Source of the DNA: Parelaphostrongylus tenuis
Lineage: Eukaryota > Nematoda > Chromadorea > Rhabditida > Metastrongylidae
DNA length: 64,000 nt
Reading direction: 5' to 3'
NCBI GenBank assembly: GCA_019055375.1
Contig: JAHQIW010004446.1
Span: 207,389 to 271,388, forward strand
Shown: positions 31,152 through 45,281 of the stretch, one piece after another
Numbering within the stretch: position 1 is the first letter of the stretch
Layout: every line of letters begins with the position of its first letter
Position numbers and translations under genes: made by a program
The notes under the pieces: model-generated
Told to the model about the DNA's origin: nothing
The model's database searches: none
What the model saw: only the letters and a program-made list of their open reading frames with translations

Positions 31152-33760
31152 TGGGATTTCCTTCGTAAGGGCGCTAAAAATTTATTTTCGAACCGGATAC
31201 GTGGGACTGTAGCTAGGGATTTCGGCTTCCGAAAGATTGCTAACAATGCTATGAAAAATTCCTGACCAGCGATTGAGGTTATTGTGTCCTTTCATAACCT
31301 AAGAAATACCTTATGCCGGTACAATATCCTTTGGCAATTCAATTATTAGTCATTGAAATGAAGAAGAAAGCATTAAGAAGCAAATACGTTCCAACGACTC
31401 AGTAATTTATTACCGATAGAAAGCTTTATCTGTGAACAAATTTGTCATCATTCTCATTGATTGTTTCATAGATGGATGATTTGGCGATCACATCCATATC
31501 AGGTGTGATTTAGTAAGAAAAAAACTAAATCACTTTCATCCTTAATATTTTTGCAAAAAACGAATATTCTGATCAACTACATTTTCGTATAGAACGTTAG
31601 TGCTAAAATAGCAAGTTAATAACCAAATTGCTCAAAACGATGACTTGTAGAGAATCGAGAGAGATTTTTTCAATTTCAAATGACGACACAATAGAAGACA
31701 ATAAAAGAAATGGCCGCATGGACGTGTTCAATGTGATATTCAATGTTCGTAGACGTGAATACATTCTTGAGCAGTAGGGATGTAACTTTTTTCATATTAG
31801 TAAAATATAGAAAAAAATCTAAATAAAAATGTGGACAGTTCAATGAATTGGAATTTTTTCTTTTTGTACGCGGAAAATCGCTTTTTGGAGTCGTGAGAGA
31901 GTGCGAAGTTCGGCTGATCGTCAATAGGAAGTAATCATCCCTTATGGATGAGAATAAAGTTGTTTACTTGGCGACTAACCTTATTTATGACGAAAATGTA
32001 TCGCAGGTCGACACACACCCACAATACCTCATCTTGATGACGGCTTTTGGAAAAACTGATGAGAACAAATGAACCACATCACTTACCAGAACTCTAATGC
32101 TACTCATTGCCGTACTTTACATAGCAGCAAGCATTTTTATTATCTCCCATTTGTCGTCATGCAGTCATTAGGCATGGTGGGCTTCATGTATTTATAAATT
32201 TTGAGTATGCAGTATTAAGAAGGGCTTCTAAAATTCTCTCCTGTCATACGTTGGTCAAATGTGACTTTTCCTGCGGAATTGCAGTGGTTGTTTTAGGGCA
32301 ATAGCTGACAAGTAATAACTAGCGTCTTCAGGATCTAATGAATAGAACCTGCAAAATCGACTTAACCAATAAGATGCTGTATTTTCCAACATCCAACATG
32401 ACAGTGCTCATAGAAGATAATGCTAGAGGTTGATCAATACCCTAGGAAAGTGTCATAAATTCGACTCAATTCATGCCATCCTGTAGTTAGAACGATTGTC
32501 TAGTCCATGAAATAAGTTACCGATCCTTCCTATAGGTGGAGCCAGTGGCTTTTTCTTCTCAGATAAAGCTTACACTAACCGCCTGCCCTGAAGGAAATAG
32601 AAGGCTCTGTGGAACCGGGAAACGAGATTGAAGTGACAACATATGTGTCTTATGAGCTTCCAAGACTTGCACTTGGAGGCTTCTTAATATAACGTCTGTC
32701 AAACAATGGCAAATGCTCGAGCGAATATCGCCTTCATCAAATCATATAAATGATTATATTAACCACGTCCTTTCCATCGAGCGACAGTATCCGAAAAACA
32801 ATCACTTTTTGTAATCAGGTGCATCTTTTACATCAAGGCATTAATATAAAATAGGTGGCAAAGTTGAGATTTTCGGATTTTTCTTTGCGAACAGCGGTTT
32901 TTGGCCACCGAGAAGTTTGCCGAAGCACTTTTTATTGTGGAGTAAAAACGTTATATCAAGGAGCTTGCTCCATCTTTTGCAGACCACAGTGACCAATAAA
33001 GTAGGAAAAAGTTCTGGTTCGCGCCAAAACACGAATAGCTTTCATTTGTCCTTGCAGTGTGCGGAAGTGAAATAAAGTGAGGAGTTTTTCCATATTATTC
33101 GGTGTTTACATTCGAATCTTAGAAAATGCAGAGATTCTTCTGAACGGGCTCTGTGGAAATAATAGGATTACAAATCTAGGGACAGAAGTTCGTAAAATAA
33201 AGAACAAACATATTGCTCCTTTTCTGAAGAATAAAATCAGTGCAAAATATTTTTTCTTTCTTCTTTTTTTGCAAATTTTCGAAGACGTGATTTCTTGTGC
33301 ATGTTTAAAATCTTATCAAAGGATCTCACTCTACAGGATGAACGCCATAGTTAGCGTCCAACATAAGTGAAACATAAAGATTTTGAAGCATTTAAGATCT
33401 AGCTGGAACCAACGACGAAACGGCGACTACATCATCACCAATTGGCGTCTCATCGATGCGAAAGCCGATGAGTTCTGTTAGACATTTATTCTTGCAACGT
33501 CACAAATGGAGGCATACATGAAACTCCGCAGCGTCTGCTACGATACAATAACAATGAAACCCTATAACAAAAGGTTCTAAGAATTCTGATGTAGTAATAT
33601 GTGATTTTTTTTCAACAAATTTCACATTTGAGAAACTGAAGAACTTCGACTGGTTTTTTGATTTTTCTGAAGTGATTTGAAAGTAACTGATTTTTTTAAT
33701 CGGTGTCAATTCCTCTATGAAAGATTACTTGACCTCAGTGGATCGGCTGATCCGAGGGAG
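31152..33760. other. Repeat-poor stretch, no gene recognised
   Basis: AT-rich sequence with short open frames only (longest 97 codons, 33077-33370). No splice-supported exon or known repeat was found. Confidence 0.5.
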
Positions 33761-33810
33761 GGTGGTACTGATGAGTCCCAATAGGACGAAACACGTGCCT
33801 GTATAGCACT
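33761..33810 (+). ncRNA. Type I hammerhead ribozyme, core intact
   Basis: Core CTGATGA (33768-33774), a perfect 4-bp helix II GTCC/GGAC around a CAATA loop, GAAA (33788-33791), helix III ACA/TGT around CGTGCC, and a GTA cleavage triplet ending at 33803. Helix I pairs GTGGTA with TAGCAC with one mismatch plus an outer G-T pair. All invariant core bases are present, so self-cleavage is plausible. Unlike the other copies it has a real helix III loop and could act as a monomer. Confidence 0.8.
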
Positions 33811-36800
33811 AGAGCTAACAGCTTAAAACATGTTATATCCTTATCAGATTATATCATTTTGAGCGGGTCCATAGAAAAGTGGTTGAACGAAGAGGTACAA
33901 AGAACTTCATATAATTCATGAATAAAGCCCAAAAGCTTCTAATTAAAGTGGTGTGTAGATTTTGCAGTATGAAGCCCACATGATGAAGCTTTCCCTCATT
34001 TAGCGAAAGGGCACAAACGACTATAGAATGAGGAGCTCGCTGAACACAGACTGCTTTCGCAACGCATCATTGACAGAATGCAGAATATGATGACAGCCAA
34101 TCATTTTTACAGGCGTTCATTGGAATTTCGAGATTCGATCAGGAAAAAGATTTTCAAAATTTGAACGAATTGGTCTATCATCTGCAATAACAAATAACTA
34201 ATGGCTATAGGAAAGGCAATTCGTCAATCTAGACAAGCACAAAATCAAAAGTTAGAGACTATCGATGAAAATCACTTTTGCTCTTTAGACTTCACTGCTG
34301 AACACCTGTCGCATAACGACACTTGTAGCTTTGTTGTGGTGAATCTACCGCACATAGTGTTAAGGGCAATCACGCGGGGCGAATATTCGCCTACGAAGAT
34401 GTCTCACAGTGAAATACTCAAGTAATCAGAACAATCAGGTGGGTGAAGTTGTAAAAATCGCCAGTTCTTCATCAATTGCTTATTTTTTCTCTGCTCAAGG
34501 TCATTCAAAGGTCACAATATTATTCACCATTAAATACTGTGAAGTGAGGCGCTGATAGATGTGGTCTTAGAAAAACATTTTTGACAAGCTGGATATAAAA
34601 CACAATGTGACCAAAACAACGGGCATATTTTATCGTGGTCAACATTTTGGTGAGCAACACTCGACTTAAACATAATTTCCAACTTTCAAACTGATCAATT
34701 AGTCAAATATAAAAAGTGCGATATTTTTATTACCACCACTCGAACAAATCATCAAGTTATCTCTAGAGAAAAAACTCGAGAAGCAAAATAAAATCCGAGA
34801 CATTCAAATTTTTGTACATGTTGGCAAGAAAATTGTAGAACAGTTTGAAATTTACTTCCTACTACTATTTCATTCTAGTAAGATCAATCGGAGGAGTAAT
34901 GTCGACCGATCACTTCAGTACACCTTTGAAGCAGACATAGTTTTTTTTTTCCACTAGTCTTCCTCGCGCTTCGCAAAAACTATTAAGAGCTCTGAATTGA
35001 TTAGGTAGTGATTTGAAGCAAACATCTATCAAGGTTGAATCTTTTCGTCAAAAAACTTTAAACCTAGAAGGGGTGCATGGTGTGAGCTACACTCATTCCC
35101 CTCAAACAAATTGTCCTCATTTAGTTGTAAGTATTCAGGTGTGATAAGGCTTCACAGTTCAAGATAAGCTAAAACTTGTCTCGACTGCTCCAATCTACTA
35201 CGGCAATATAACGGACTGTCTATTGTGTGATGGAATCACTTATGACATGTAAGAATTACTAGTGAGACAGGTCGTGCCCATCGCGTTTGACACGAACCTG
35301 GCTACCGAAGAACGAATATCGGTGCTCGATCTTTATTAAACTGATGGATGCTTTCCTGGCAGGTGTCAGAATTCTGATATGTGCTGAAACATTAACCTTT
35401 TCTTTCTTTGACCTGGTGTCTCAGAAGTCTTTCTTTTACGATGCAATGCAGTGACTGACAGTCTGACACCTGGGTGATGTGGTTCATGTGGAATCGCATG
35501 GGGCCATCATTACTTGGTAGCCGTGAGGCCGCTTTCACCAACTGTGGTTAATACTCGTCATCATTCTATACTACCCGTATGCCCCATCTTTTACAATTTA
35601 TGTACACAAATTGAGATGCGAAAACCGACAAAACGCAATGAAACACTCCATCGTGCCTCTATGAAATGTGCAGTTTTCGATGGCAGCATTGAGACGCTTA
35701 CCCTTATCGAGAAGACACTCATGTCGGATAATCACTTGGCTTCGACGCTCATTTATATCGTTTTTTTCGTGTCGTCGGCTTTTATATCCTGACCAATAGC
35801 GCTTTACACTTCCATAATGGAGGCCTTTATGGGAAGCTCCACAGCGCTCTCTAATATATCTACTTGAAACCGCATAATGATCGACTTGAATTGAGAGAAG
35901 CAGAACCTTTTATTAAAGGTTTGTGACAATTTGAAATATTTTGGCCGAAATATGACGATGCAAAAATCTTTTTCGAGCAATTATCATGAACACGGAGTGT
36001 TAGCTTTGCGCTCAAGGATATGTTACTCGTATCCGTACTCGATAACTACAATAATGAGAACTTTTTTAATTACTGTGGCACATTCTCATCGATAACTTAC
36101 AGTGTTAGCTTTCGAGAAGAAAAACATTTCAATTTTCTCTTTGCTAGACATAGAAGAGGCTTTTTAGACAGAAAAAAAATCGATCTCTATCGAAAGAAAA
36201 GGTCGATTTTGACGACAATACAACTTCAACGGGCCAGACTGAAAGACAATTAGCAAACATTTACAGATGTTCTTTTGAGTCTGAACTCTGGCGCTCTCAC
36301 TTCTCTGTTGAAGACTGACCTTTTGCAGCTTGCAAGCTAGCTTGGAACAATACGTTTAAAGTTAATGACGCAGTTCAGTGAAAATTTCGTACGACTGCAG
36401 ACTGAGAAAAGTTTCACGAATAATCATCAAAGCCGATGTGAAATGAACAAGGCGGGTGTAGTGTAGTATATGTGGAGGGGATTAGGCAAAAGCTGTGGAA
36501 TGGGCGTGACCAGTAGAAGCGAAGTTCGTGAACAAAACAATTACTATTTGTGGGTCTTTGAAGCTTTGATCGAACAGGAAAAGAATAGCGAAATTTTACG
36601 ACGTTCTCATCGACAAAATGTGGAAAGTTTAGCTTGCAATAGTGGAAAAAAATTAATGTAATGGAGAAATAGTTTTGCGAAAACTAATTCATCAGCGAAC
36701 AGAATTGAATTCGGTCAAGCATAAAGAGTGAGAAGTAGTCGATGTGTTATGTCACATTATCTTTATACTTTCAGAATCACATTACTTTGCCGTAAATTCA

Positions 36801-39800
36801 CAAAACAGTCGCAATTAGATGCTCTCACGTTGGGACAAATGCGAAAATTGTTATCTGGTCCTCACAGAAAAAAATCATAACAACATTGTGACTGAGATAT
36901 TGAGAAAAGCCAAAGACGCTGGCTCATGTCAACTCCTTTTGAATGACTTGAAGCCAGTGGCAAATCTCTTTTCTCCAACTTTTCGCATATCAACATTTAA
37001 GGCTATTATAAATACGTGGCGAAACAGTCATGCAAAAGAGGACATACTATATGCCTTATTTATAATTTTTACTACTACTGATTGTTCTCACATTATTGAT
37101 GAATTTATCTTCTGCGCTAGTGGCGAGGCATAATTCAATGAAATACTACAACATGTGGCAAGTTCTATCACCATCAAGAATCAAGCTCTCCATCTCTCTA
37201 ACACTTATTGGATGGAAGTAGACTTGCCTGTTCATCAAACACCACCAGTGCAATGTCCTGCAGGCTATTAAGTTAGCTAATTTAAGCTCTTAATAAATCA
37301 ACTGTGGTACTTTGACGCCGAAGCAGTTCTGTGATATGATTAGCTCATCCATACCGGAAAGAAATTCTTCTTTTCTTGGAGGTGTGGCTGGGAATAGGTT
37401 TTGAATCTCACTTACAAGTGAATAGTTCTTAATATGAAGGATCTCCACACTTGCCAAATTGTCTTGGAGCGTTGAAAATTTTCTTGAAAAAATTTTAATT
37501 TTTCATTACGGAAGTAACGTTTCAAGGCACATGAGGACAAAGGCGGTCCACCTATGATTCATAGCTAGCAACCAAAACAAATCTTAAGTACAGAGTGCAT
37601 TTTCATTAAGTAGTCAGTAGGGCAAATGTAGTAATATGAGATAAGGGTTTCTAGCAAACAATCATACAAGGCATTTGTCAACAACTTATGAAAGCTGGTT
37701 TTGTTTCTTGTTATTATGTTTGATTAAGTTCTCCTAAGTTTCACATAATTTTATTGGAAACGACAAAGAAGTACGAAAAAATGGAAGGTCTATAGTATTA
37801 GGAAACAGTACAATAATACTTTTTTGAAAGTGATAAGCTGATCTCAAAAGTTGCAAATTGTGAGTATTTCTTGAAAATCGCTGTGAAGATTCAAAGTTGA
37901 ACTCGCATTCGTGATACCACATTTTAGAAGCACCTATAGAATTTTTCTTTCCCTTTTATGAAGCGAAAGCACACGAAAATTAAATAAATCTTTTAACTGA
38001 AAAATTATCCATTTCTTTTCGAAAGTATGGCGGACTGCTGCTAAGTAACAGATAGTTATGCATGAAAAGAAACTCTGATTTCCATTTTTCGTTATTTCGG
38101 CGATGGCCTATTCTGGCTCATGTTGACTTTCTATGGAGTAACTAACTGTGAAGGAGAAGAAAGCAAGCACGAGCGAGTCAGGCACAAAACAACCCTGAGA
38201 ACTCTTGCTATAATTAATTTATTTTATGTGTATCTCTATCTCCATGCTTTTATGTGCAGATGCCATTATGATAATAAAAATATGACATTGAACAACAGTT
38301 GCCTTGCAGTTGGAAGAGCTTCACGCTGCAAGTCATAACTCAGTAGTTCCGATTTAACATCTTGTATATTTGCCTTCTGTGCGAACGAAGAGTTCACGTT
38401 GTAAGAAGAATCGTCGATTGGCTCAGAAATCAATTCCAATATAGCTTGCTATCGACCAGCACCTTCAAGTAATCATATCAGCATGGGAATTCAGATGGTT
38501 AGATACCGACTTTGATATTGTCATGAGACTTGCCCAACCCCAGCATTGATTTCTATGCAAACTTTGTTTTTTTGTTGATTGAGACGACAATTTCCAAGAT
38601 CGGATTTATATTAAGCTCGAAATTTCAAACAAGTGTATATTATCAGAAAATTTCTACTTAATGCAACACTGACTGATGTTTCGACCGTTTCGCTTTCTTC
38701 GGCTTCTCATTACGTCCTAACAATAATGGTGCACTTCATCAGATCTCACCTGATTCACAGCTGTTTTATGTTCTTCTTCTACTTGGCAGCTGAGATGTAG
38801 AGAAACAGGAGAGTTAATGTAGGACAATAAAGAACTTCCTATTAATAGTACCGAATGTACTCGCAAAAAGTCCAAAGTTTAGTTTTTCCACCATACTAAT
38901 CATTTCCTGTTTTCATAGTAAGTATACAGATTATCCTACTCAAATCTATGTTGGAGAAAATTCTATCTCATTGCTAGCGCCAGAAGTTCCACATTTTTAA
39001 TAACACCTCTGATCGACATTCACATAACCCATATTCACCCGCTGTTGGGCTACATAGCTCAACATTTCATCACAGCCAAGTTGTTTCGTCCCACTGTTCT
39101 TAGGGTACGCTCTCAAATTGATTTCAGCTTTTTCTGCTTACTGCATAATTCATTTCTAACAATCGGGTATGCTATGAGCTAAATATAGACACAGTGCAGA
39201 GGTGCCAGCAGATTTTGAAATGTAATATTTTGTGCGATGAACCCGAACCACATACCTTTCCAGAGCAGCGAACTCTTAATACACTAGAGAGGCTCTCGCT
39301 TTACCTTTACCTTAGTCATGTTTTAATCCACTTGGTAACTGTCAGTAATCACCCGTCAACGACATCGATTATTTCTGGAAGTTGTGATGTAGGAGAAAAT
39401 GATTATGACATTATGCTTATATTCGTCAGTGGAAGGAAACGTCACCAATTGCACATAAGTAAGCACAGCAATTATACAAATATACGTATATACTGTTATA
39501 CGTGCACACAGCATACACACATCAATATACATTTATATGTACACATGCCCATAGAAGAACACTATTAAATTCTCAAATTACCCTCAGCTGCAATTAATGA
39601 ACTACAAGTTCATATGAAGGATTTCATCTTGTAGCTTTCTGTAAGCGCCAGCACTGTCTTGGACATTACTGGTTGTCGAACTGTAATGTACAGCATAATT
39701 CCATCCTCGAATCCTATCTTTCATAGCAAGCAAAAGTCTGAAATTTCTCGAAATCGAAGGTCATTGCAGACATATGCCATTGCTTAGGTCACAGCTGTCA

Positions 39801-42035
39801 CCTCTCTCAAAGGATACGAAAAGTATGAAGCTGCTTGCGTCAATCGAGTTGGTGGTGTCTGTTGGGTAGATCTGACGCACGAGACCAGCAATGAGCGATT
39901 TTATTGATACTCGCTAGAGTTATCCGATAACTGGCGAGAATACAGTGCCAATGAATTTAACATATACACGCATAAAGAAAGCAAGGAAGGGAGGTAGAAA
40001 AAACTACTAAGAGAAGTGACCTAGAAACCTGATCAAATCTTCCGAGGAATTGATATGGCTAACATCCACTTCACAATGCGTCACTGAAAAAAATTGTCAT
40101 GAACACATGTGGCACGTATCAAAAAAAAAAGAAATACCGTGATTATTAGTGAGTAAAGCCTCGGGCGTTTACATCGTGGCTTCCTTGTGGCCACCAATAG
40201 ATTCCTGGATTACGTACACAATATCATTCTCGTGACGAGTCACGCCTATAGGCGTTATAATGAAATTACAGAAGTGGCCTGCATGGCACCTATAAAGTGT
40301 CATATTCTTGTCGCTAATTTATTTTAATGCACAGAATTTCTTCCTAGAATTCTTATAATAAATCGGTACCTAATATAAGACAACTCATTGTTGTGCGATT
40401 AGTCCATGTGACGGTGTCTTACTTCTCATTTCTGTTAAATTTCTCATTTTTGGTGAGAGGCTGGTGCTGTTGGAGAGAGTCCGCCGTTTAGACAGTGTAG
40501 CCAGTGTAGAGGAAGAGAATATCTCTGCTTTGTAGAAGTGACTCTTTTCTATGTTCCGCTTCCGTTTTCCACTCAATGAAAAGTTTTCTCCATTGAATCG
40601 TCCTCTGAACTTAGTAACTCTCCGTAAGAACTTATTTTCACAACTATCCTAGAAAGATCTGGAATTTTCTACGCCGTTAAAATAGATTCCATATGGTTTC
40701 TCACTATTTTTCTTCCTAATCGTTAACAAGGCAACGCGATAGCAATTTAATACGACATTGCCTTTACATTCCCTTGATTCACCCGTGAAAATAAGCAGAA
40801 CTGCTTGCGGAATGGCCGCAATGGATCAGTGGTTATTCCAACAAATGATTTTTAAGCATTACGAATTGACTTGTCACATGATTGTTTCTGAGGGACACCT
40901 GTAATCGAGTCTACACGAAAAAGCATGACTCCTTATTGAAGAGCAGATGATGTTTCTTGTAATGGTGATTAGATCACTGTTGAAGAATCAGCATGAATTC
41001 TTGTACAAGTCATTCGGAAGAAACATCCATCTTAGAACAAAAACTTTCAAATAATAGATTTTGTTGGAAGTCAGTTCTACTTTTGAAGCAAGATGTTGCA
41101 GCCTTCACCATCTCATATACATATATGATGTTGATCATTTCTGAATCTGATAAAGTTTCTGCTGGTTTCTATCACTGTTTTCGATTAAGCGACTGATTTG
41201 AAGCGAATGGAGTTGTCTAGTTGATGTCTCAATCCTTCCAACAATCCTCAGCTCCGTGTGAGACTATAAGAAATTACTGTTGGATGTCTTACCTAATATT
41301 CCGGAACATTACAAAATTCGTTAACTTGTCTTCTAACAAAATTCTTACTCTTTCGTATATCACATGTGTTATTGTAAGATGCGGATTTCTCTATCTTTTT
41401 TGCTTGTTTTCTCATTAAACCAATTACTGTATTAAATGTATTCTGTTGGAATTCAAAAAGGAGCGCAAATTACATTTATTTCGCCCCCTAGGACTTTTCA
41501 AGAATTTTCACTTGAGTGCAAAATACTGTGAACGAAAATGATTCATAACTCATTGTTTAGTTATTAGATCGTCAACAGTCGGCTTTGCGCAATAAATGTC
41601 ACCCTCTTCTTAATAACTTGATAATATTCGGTAAAAACTTAGATTCTACATGAATCGACGGCGCTTACACACTGTCAGGCGAAGGCAAAGTATTGACTGA
41701 TTTCAGATCCAAATTTACACGACGTCAGATTCGCGATGTTTTATTTCGTGGTCGTCAAATGCCAACCATTATATATTGGTGAATTCTAACGAAATCACAA
41801 AGCTAGGAACATTCTACCACTGACATAAATTAAGTTATACGTATCTGTTCTGTTGCATAGAAACGCCCGAATTTCGTCAATTAGCCAACGTTTTGATACT
41901 TGGTAAATATTGAGACATGAAGCTAGTCCCCCTACAGCACAGTTACGGGATTCTCTAGAAAAACTAACCCTGAAGCATCCGAGAATTTGTTGATTCTTAA
42001 TATCGAAGTTGGTGTTAGTATGTGCGTGCGTTTGC

Positions 42036-42096
<61 letters not shown>

Positions 42097-42590
42097 ATTG
42101 AAGATTGCAAAACTGGAACCCAAAATAAATCTTAACGAGTGTTATCACAATAGTGTGAACTCAATGAGTTTCAGTAAGATATATTGTCTTTGGTACTTAG
42201 CTCTTCACTGAACGCGATAACATTCTAAAAAATTAGGAAAGAATCGATAGAATTTGTAAAAAGACTACTCAGGATGCAATGGAATTGTTCTTGTTCCGAT
42301 ATGCACTGAAAGTATGCCAAAAATGTACTTTGCGACTAAGCTCTGTAAATAGAATCGGTTATATGACAATTTCCGACTATGGGCGCTCTAACCTGAAGGC
42401 CATTACCACAATCTCAAAGATTCGCCTAAGCGAATCTGGCTAAATCATATGACACGTTTTAGGGAATTCGCGAAATCGCACATGCATTTCGCCGTCGTTT
42501 TATATCTCTAGAACACCAGTGGAGTAAAAATTTGGCGATTGCAGTACCTTGAAGGCATTACGTATGCGGAGGACTGGGTGAATGATCACA
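33811..42590. other. Long stretch without a recognised gene
   Basis: Scattered short open frames (for example 36819-37133, 104 codons; 39194-39568, 124 codons) lack any pattern I know. A weak class II hammerhead-like motif lies at 38665-38705 (minus). TA/TG repeats occur at 42039-42096. GGAGGC...CTCC...CAGCG blocks at 33.50 and 35.81 kb look like two copies of one unnamed repeat. Confidence 0.45.
42039..42096. repeat. Compound (TA)n(TG)n microsatellite
   Basis: A TA run passes directly into a TG run. Confidence 0.95.
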
Positions 42591-42594
42591 TGAA

Positions 42595-42780
42595 TGCTAA
42601 GATGAAGTGCAGAAATTGGAGCCCGAGGTGAATTATAGCCCATGGTTACTCTTTCCGTGTGCTCATTATGTTTTTCGCTGCATCACTGAGGCCACCGCTT
42701 TGCTTTGCTTTCTTTCGTTTTCAATCCTATCGCTGGCGGCTCAGCAATCTGTTATCAAAAGGACTGATAGGCCGTCGTTG
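42595..42780 (-). repeat. Degenerate SINE A copy, minus strand
   Basis: GATGAAGTGCAGAAATTGGAG, TTACTCTTTCCGTGTGC and CTGAGGCCACCG follow the SINE A order but the tRNA-like boxes are eroded. Confidence 0.4.
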
Positions 42781-42904
42781 AACTCGCGCTATTTAACTTT
42801 ACTTACTGCATAATTTTTACTCTAATGGGTGACCCTGGCCTAGAATAATATAACCACAATCGCGCTTAGATGCGAGCAAATTAGCCACCGATTAGGTCAA
42901 GCAC

Positions 42905-42990
42905 TACTAACAGAAAGTCGGAGAGAGCCTCGATGGAGTAGTGGATTTGGTAGTACGCATCTCAGCACTCTTGTGGTCGCATTTCACATC
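42905..42990 (+). repeat. Possible tRNA-like SINE head
   Basis: GCCTCGATGGAGTAGTGG then TTGGTAGTACGCATC resembles the A-box half of a tRNA-type SINE. The B-box half (GTGGTCGCATTTC) is unconvincing. Confidence 0.3.
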
Positions 42991-43675
42991 ATACGCTGCC
43001 GTGAAAAATAAATTAAAGGGTAAACAAAGTGAAAAATCCACGACTAAATCACTATCAAGCGCTTCGTTTTCTTACCGCGGTGGGATATGCATGTCCAATG
43101 CGAAGCATCCGACGAAATTACTTGAATACGATGCACTGCAAATCACTTACAGTGTTAAACTTGGTCCTTCGAAAATTTATTCCGTCATAACTTCACTTCT
43201 GACTTCCACTGAATTGCGTTATAGCTGATCAATATGGCTTTCATGGATAGGCTGACAGAGGTTTTTTCAAATTTTTTAATCGTTATTATAGCGAATGTTT
43301 TGACGGTTTCACCTTCATCACAGCCACGGTGGTTAGAGTCGAGTCTCTAGTTCTTGTTGTTCACGCTCTTTTGGTCTTCGTAGCCGTCACATCGAGACGA
43401 ATCAAGCAGAGTGAATTATTGCACGAATAAAACATTAGCCACAATAAATATTAATAATAGTTTCGTGTTAGTCCAACATCAGAAACCAAATGTTGGGTCA
43501 CATTTCAAATCGTTTCACGAAAACGCCTATATGTTAATGAATATTGATTGTTTTCATTATTCTATGTATTGCATTTTATATTCAGTACATATCATGATGC
43601 ATATATTACACTATTGTTTATTCTACATTACGTAACTCATGTATATATTCTATATTTTACATTATTTTATATTTC

Positions 43676-43835
43676 GGGGCCGAACTCTATCTCCAACTCC
43701 TCCGGTAGTCAACAACAAACGTCCTACGGATCATTACAGCAGGATGTCCTTGAGATTGGAAAGAGACTCGCTCAACAACTATTCTACGAAGTTCAAGAAG
43801 AAGACAATCTCTGCCACAGGGAGCAAATGATGAAA
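43676..43835 (+). repeat. SINE B copy
   Basis: CCGAACTCTATCTCC, CTCCGGTAGTCAACAAC and ATTCTACGAAGTTCAAGAAG align in order with copies at 50.6 and 60.04 kb. The tRNA-like 5' half is missing. Confidence 0.55.
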
Positions 43836-44139
43836 AATCGTAGATTGACTTAGAGTTATCGACTTCCTATTTGTCAACGTAACAGACGCTCGTATTTGTT
43901 CGTTCCTTTCTAATATTCATGATTTCAAAGTATGAGAGCAGATAGTACCAAGCTATAACCAAGCTATTTCATTTAGATTGTACTGTTGTTCAACCGATTC
44001 CAATAGTAATTTGGTATAGATTCGACTGCTTTGAGTTTCAAGAAAAAGCATTCACATGTTCGGTTTGACCTAGAAAGAGCATATGAATAAAATATTGCAA
44101 CCATAAAAGCATTTTTGTGATCTTCAATCTCACCCAGGA

Positions 44140-44320
44140 ACGACTATCTATTAACCTCGGCATAGTTAGAATAAATCAGAGATTCTATTCTGGTAAACAG
44201 TTTCAAGATTGGTAATAACCTTGTTTATTGAATACTAGTAAGTCAATACCTTAGCACGTGCACTTATAACGAAGTGGCTAACGTTTCGACGAGTCCCGCC
44301 TTTTTATTCAGAGCCCGAAA
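44140..44320 (-). repeat. Class II hammerhead-like element
   Basis: The minus strand carries GGGCT-CTGAATA (44316-44305) and CGAAACGTT-AGCC (ending 44277). Helix I pairs well but the core G is changed, so it is probably inactive. On the plus strand it is preceded at 44140-44165 by GACTATCTATTAACCTCGGC, the motif also found near 16.58 kb and inverted at 19.66 kb. Confidence 0.45.
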
Positions 44321-45281
44321 AGTCAAATTGATCGACAATCCACTCTGCCAAAAACCTCCATAACCTCAGCAGAAGACTTATGAAAAGAAGTTGGGTCACA
44401 TGGTAAGACACTTCATTTCAAAACACTCACCGTTCAAATTTTTAAGCCTTTCAATTATTAATTGTAGACCAGCCGTTTGGAGTGAAAGTCTAAGTGAGGT
44501 GTGTCTGACTCAGGTCGGGGAGATTAGCCGGAAATTTGAGGTTACGCGTTATAACGGGCTCCTCTTTACAGTTCATTTTTGGGCCTATATGTGTACCCAA
44601 AAGGCTTCCTAAATTTAAGCGCTGATGTTTTTGACTCCTATGCGATGACCGTGAATTTGGCAACCAACTTTGCTCATGCGTATTTCTGTTCCATATGCGT
44701 GCTTATATAGTTTTTGGGTCGGAGTTACATTTTCCAGCTAAGGGCTCTTTTTTGACACAGAGGAATAGTGATCTACCCGTTTCGCCAATGATTCATCCTC
44801 GCATGCCTCGTAAGAGATTAGGTAAATTGTATCCGACCTCAAGCAGTCGCCGTCTCTCCCGTTTGGGCAAACTTGGCAGTCTTTCATTTCACAGAGGCAG
44901 TCATTCAGTCGGTTGCTGACAATTGGCGCTTTAGTATATTTGGGGTATCTCGACTAGTGCTAGCGAATTATACAAACTACTTTTTCAAAGCAGCGCTTGA
45001 TAGCTGTAACTGCTTTGTTCGAAATAAAGGGCACGATGAATGGAGCCATATTCTCGCCAAACTTTCCATTTAAGGAGGCCATATTTTCCTCAAATCTAAC
45101 CTGAGGAGCTCCTACAGTATCATAGTCATTAATGATGGCTAATCTTCGCACCAAGCTCAAGGATCTATCTCATGCTCTTTTCCTGTGCACCCGCTAGTAG
45201 CTGTTCAAAAATGCTTTTCACAAGTGCGCGTTTTGTGTATGATGGATGACAAGAAAGGTAACGAACCGAGGTGTTTTGATA

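Noticed and set aside
36819..37133. 104-codon plus-strand open frame
   Set aside because: No recognised motif, no ribosomal or splice context, no neighbouring exon.
39194..39568. 124-codon plus-strand open frame
   Set aside because: The C-terminal part is low-complexity (repeated TH/IY from ACACAT-type sequence) and no family or splice support is visible.
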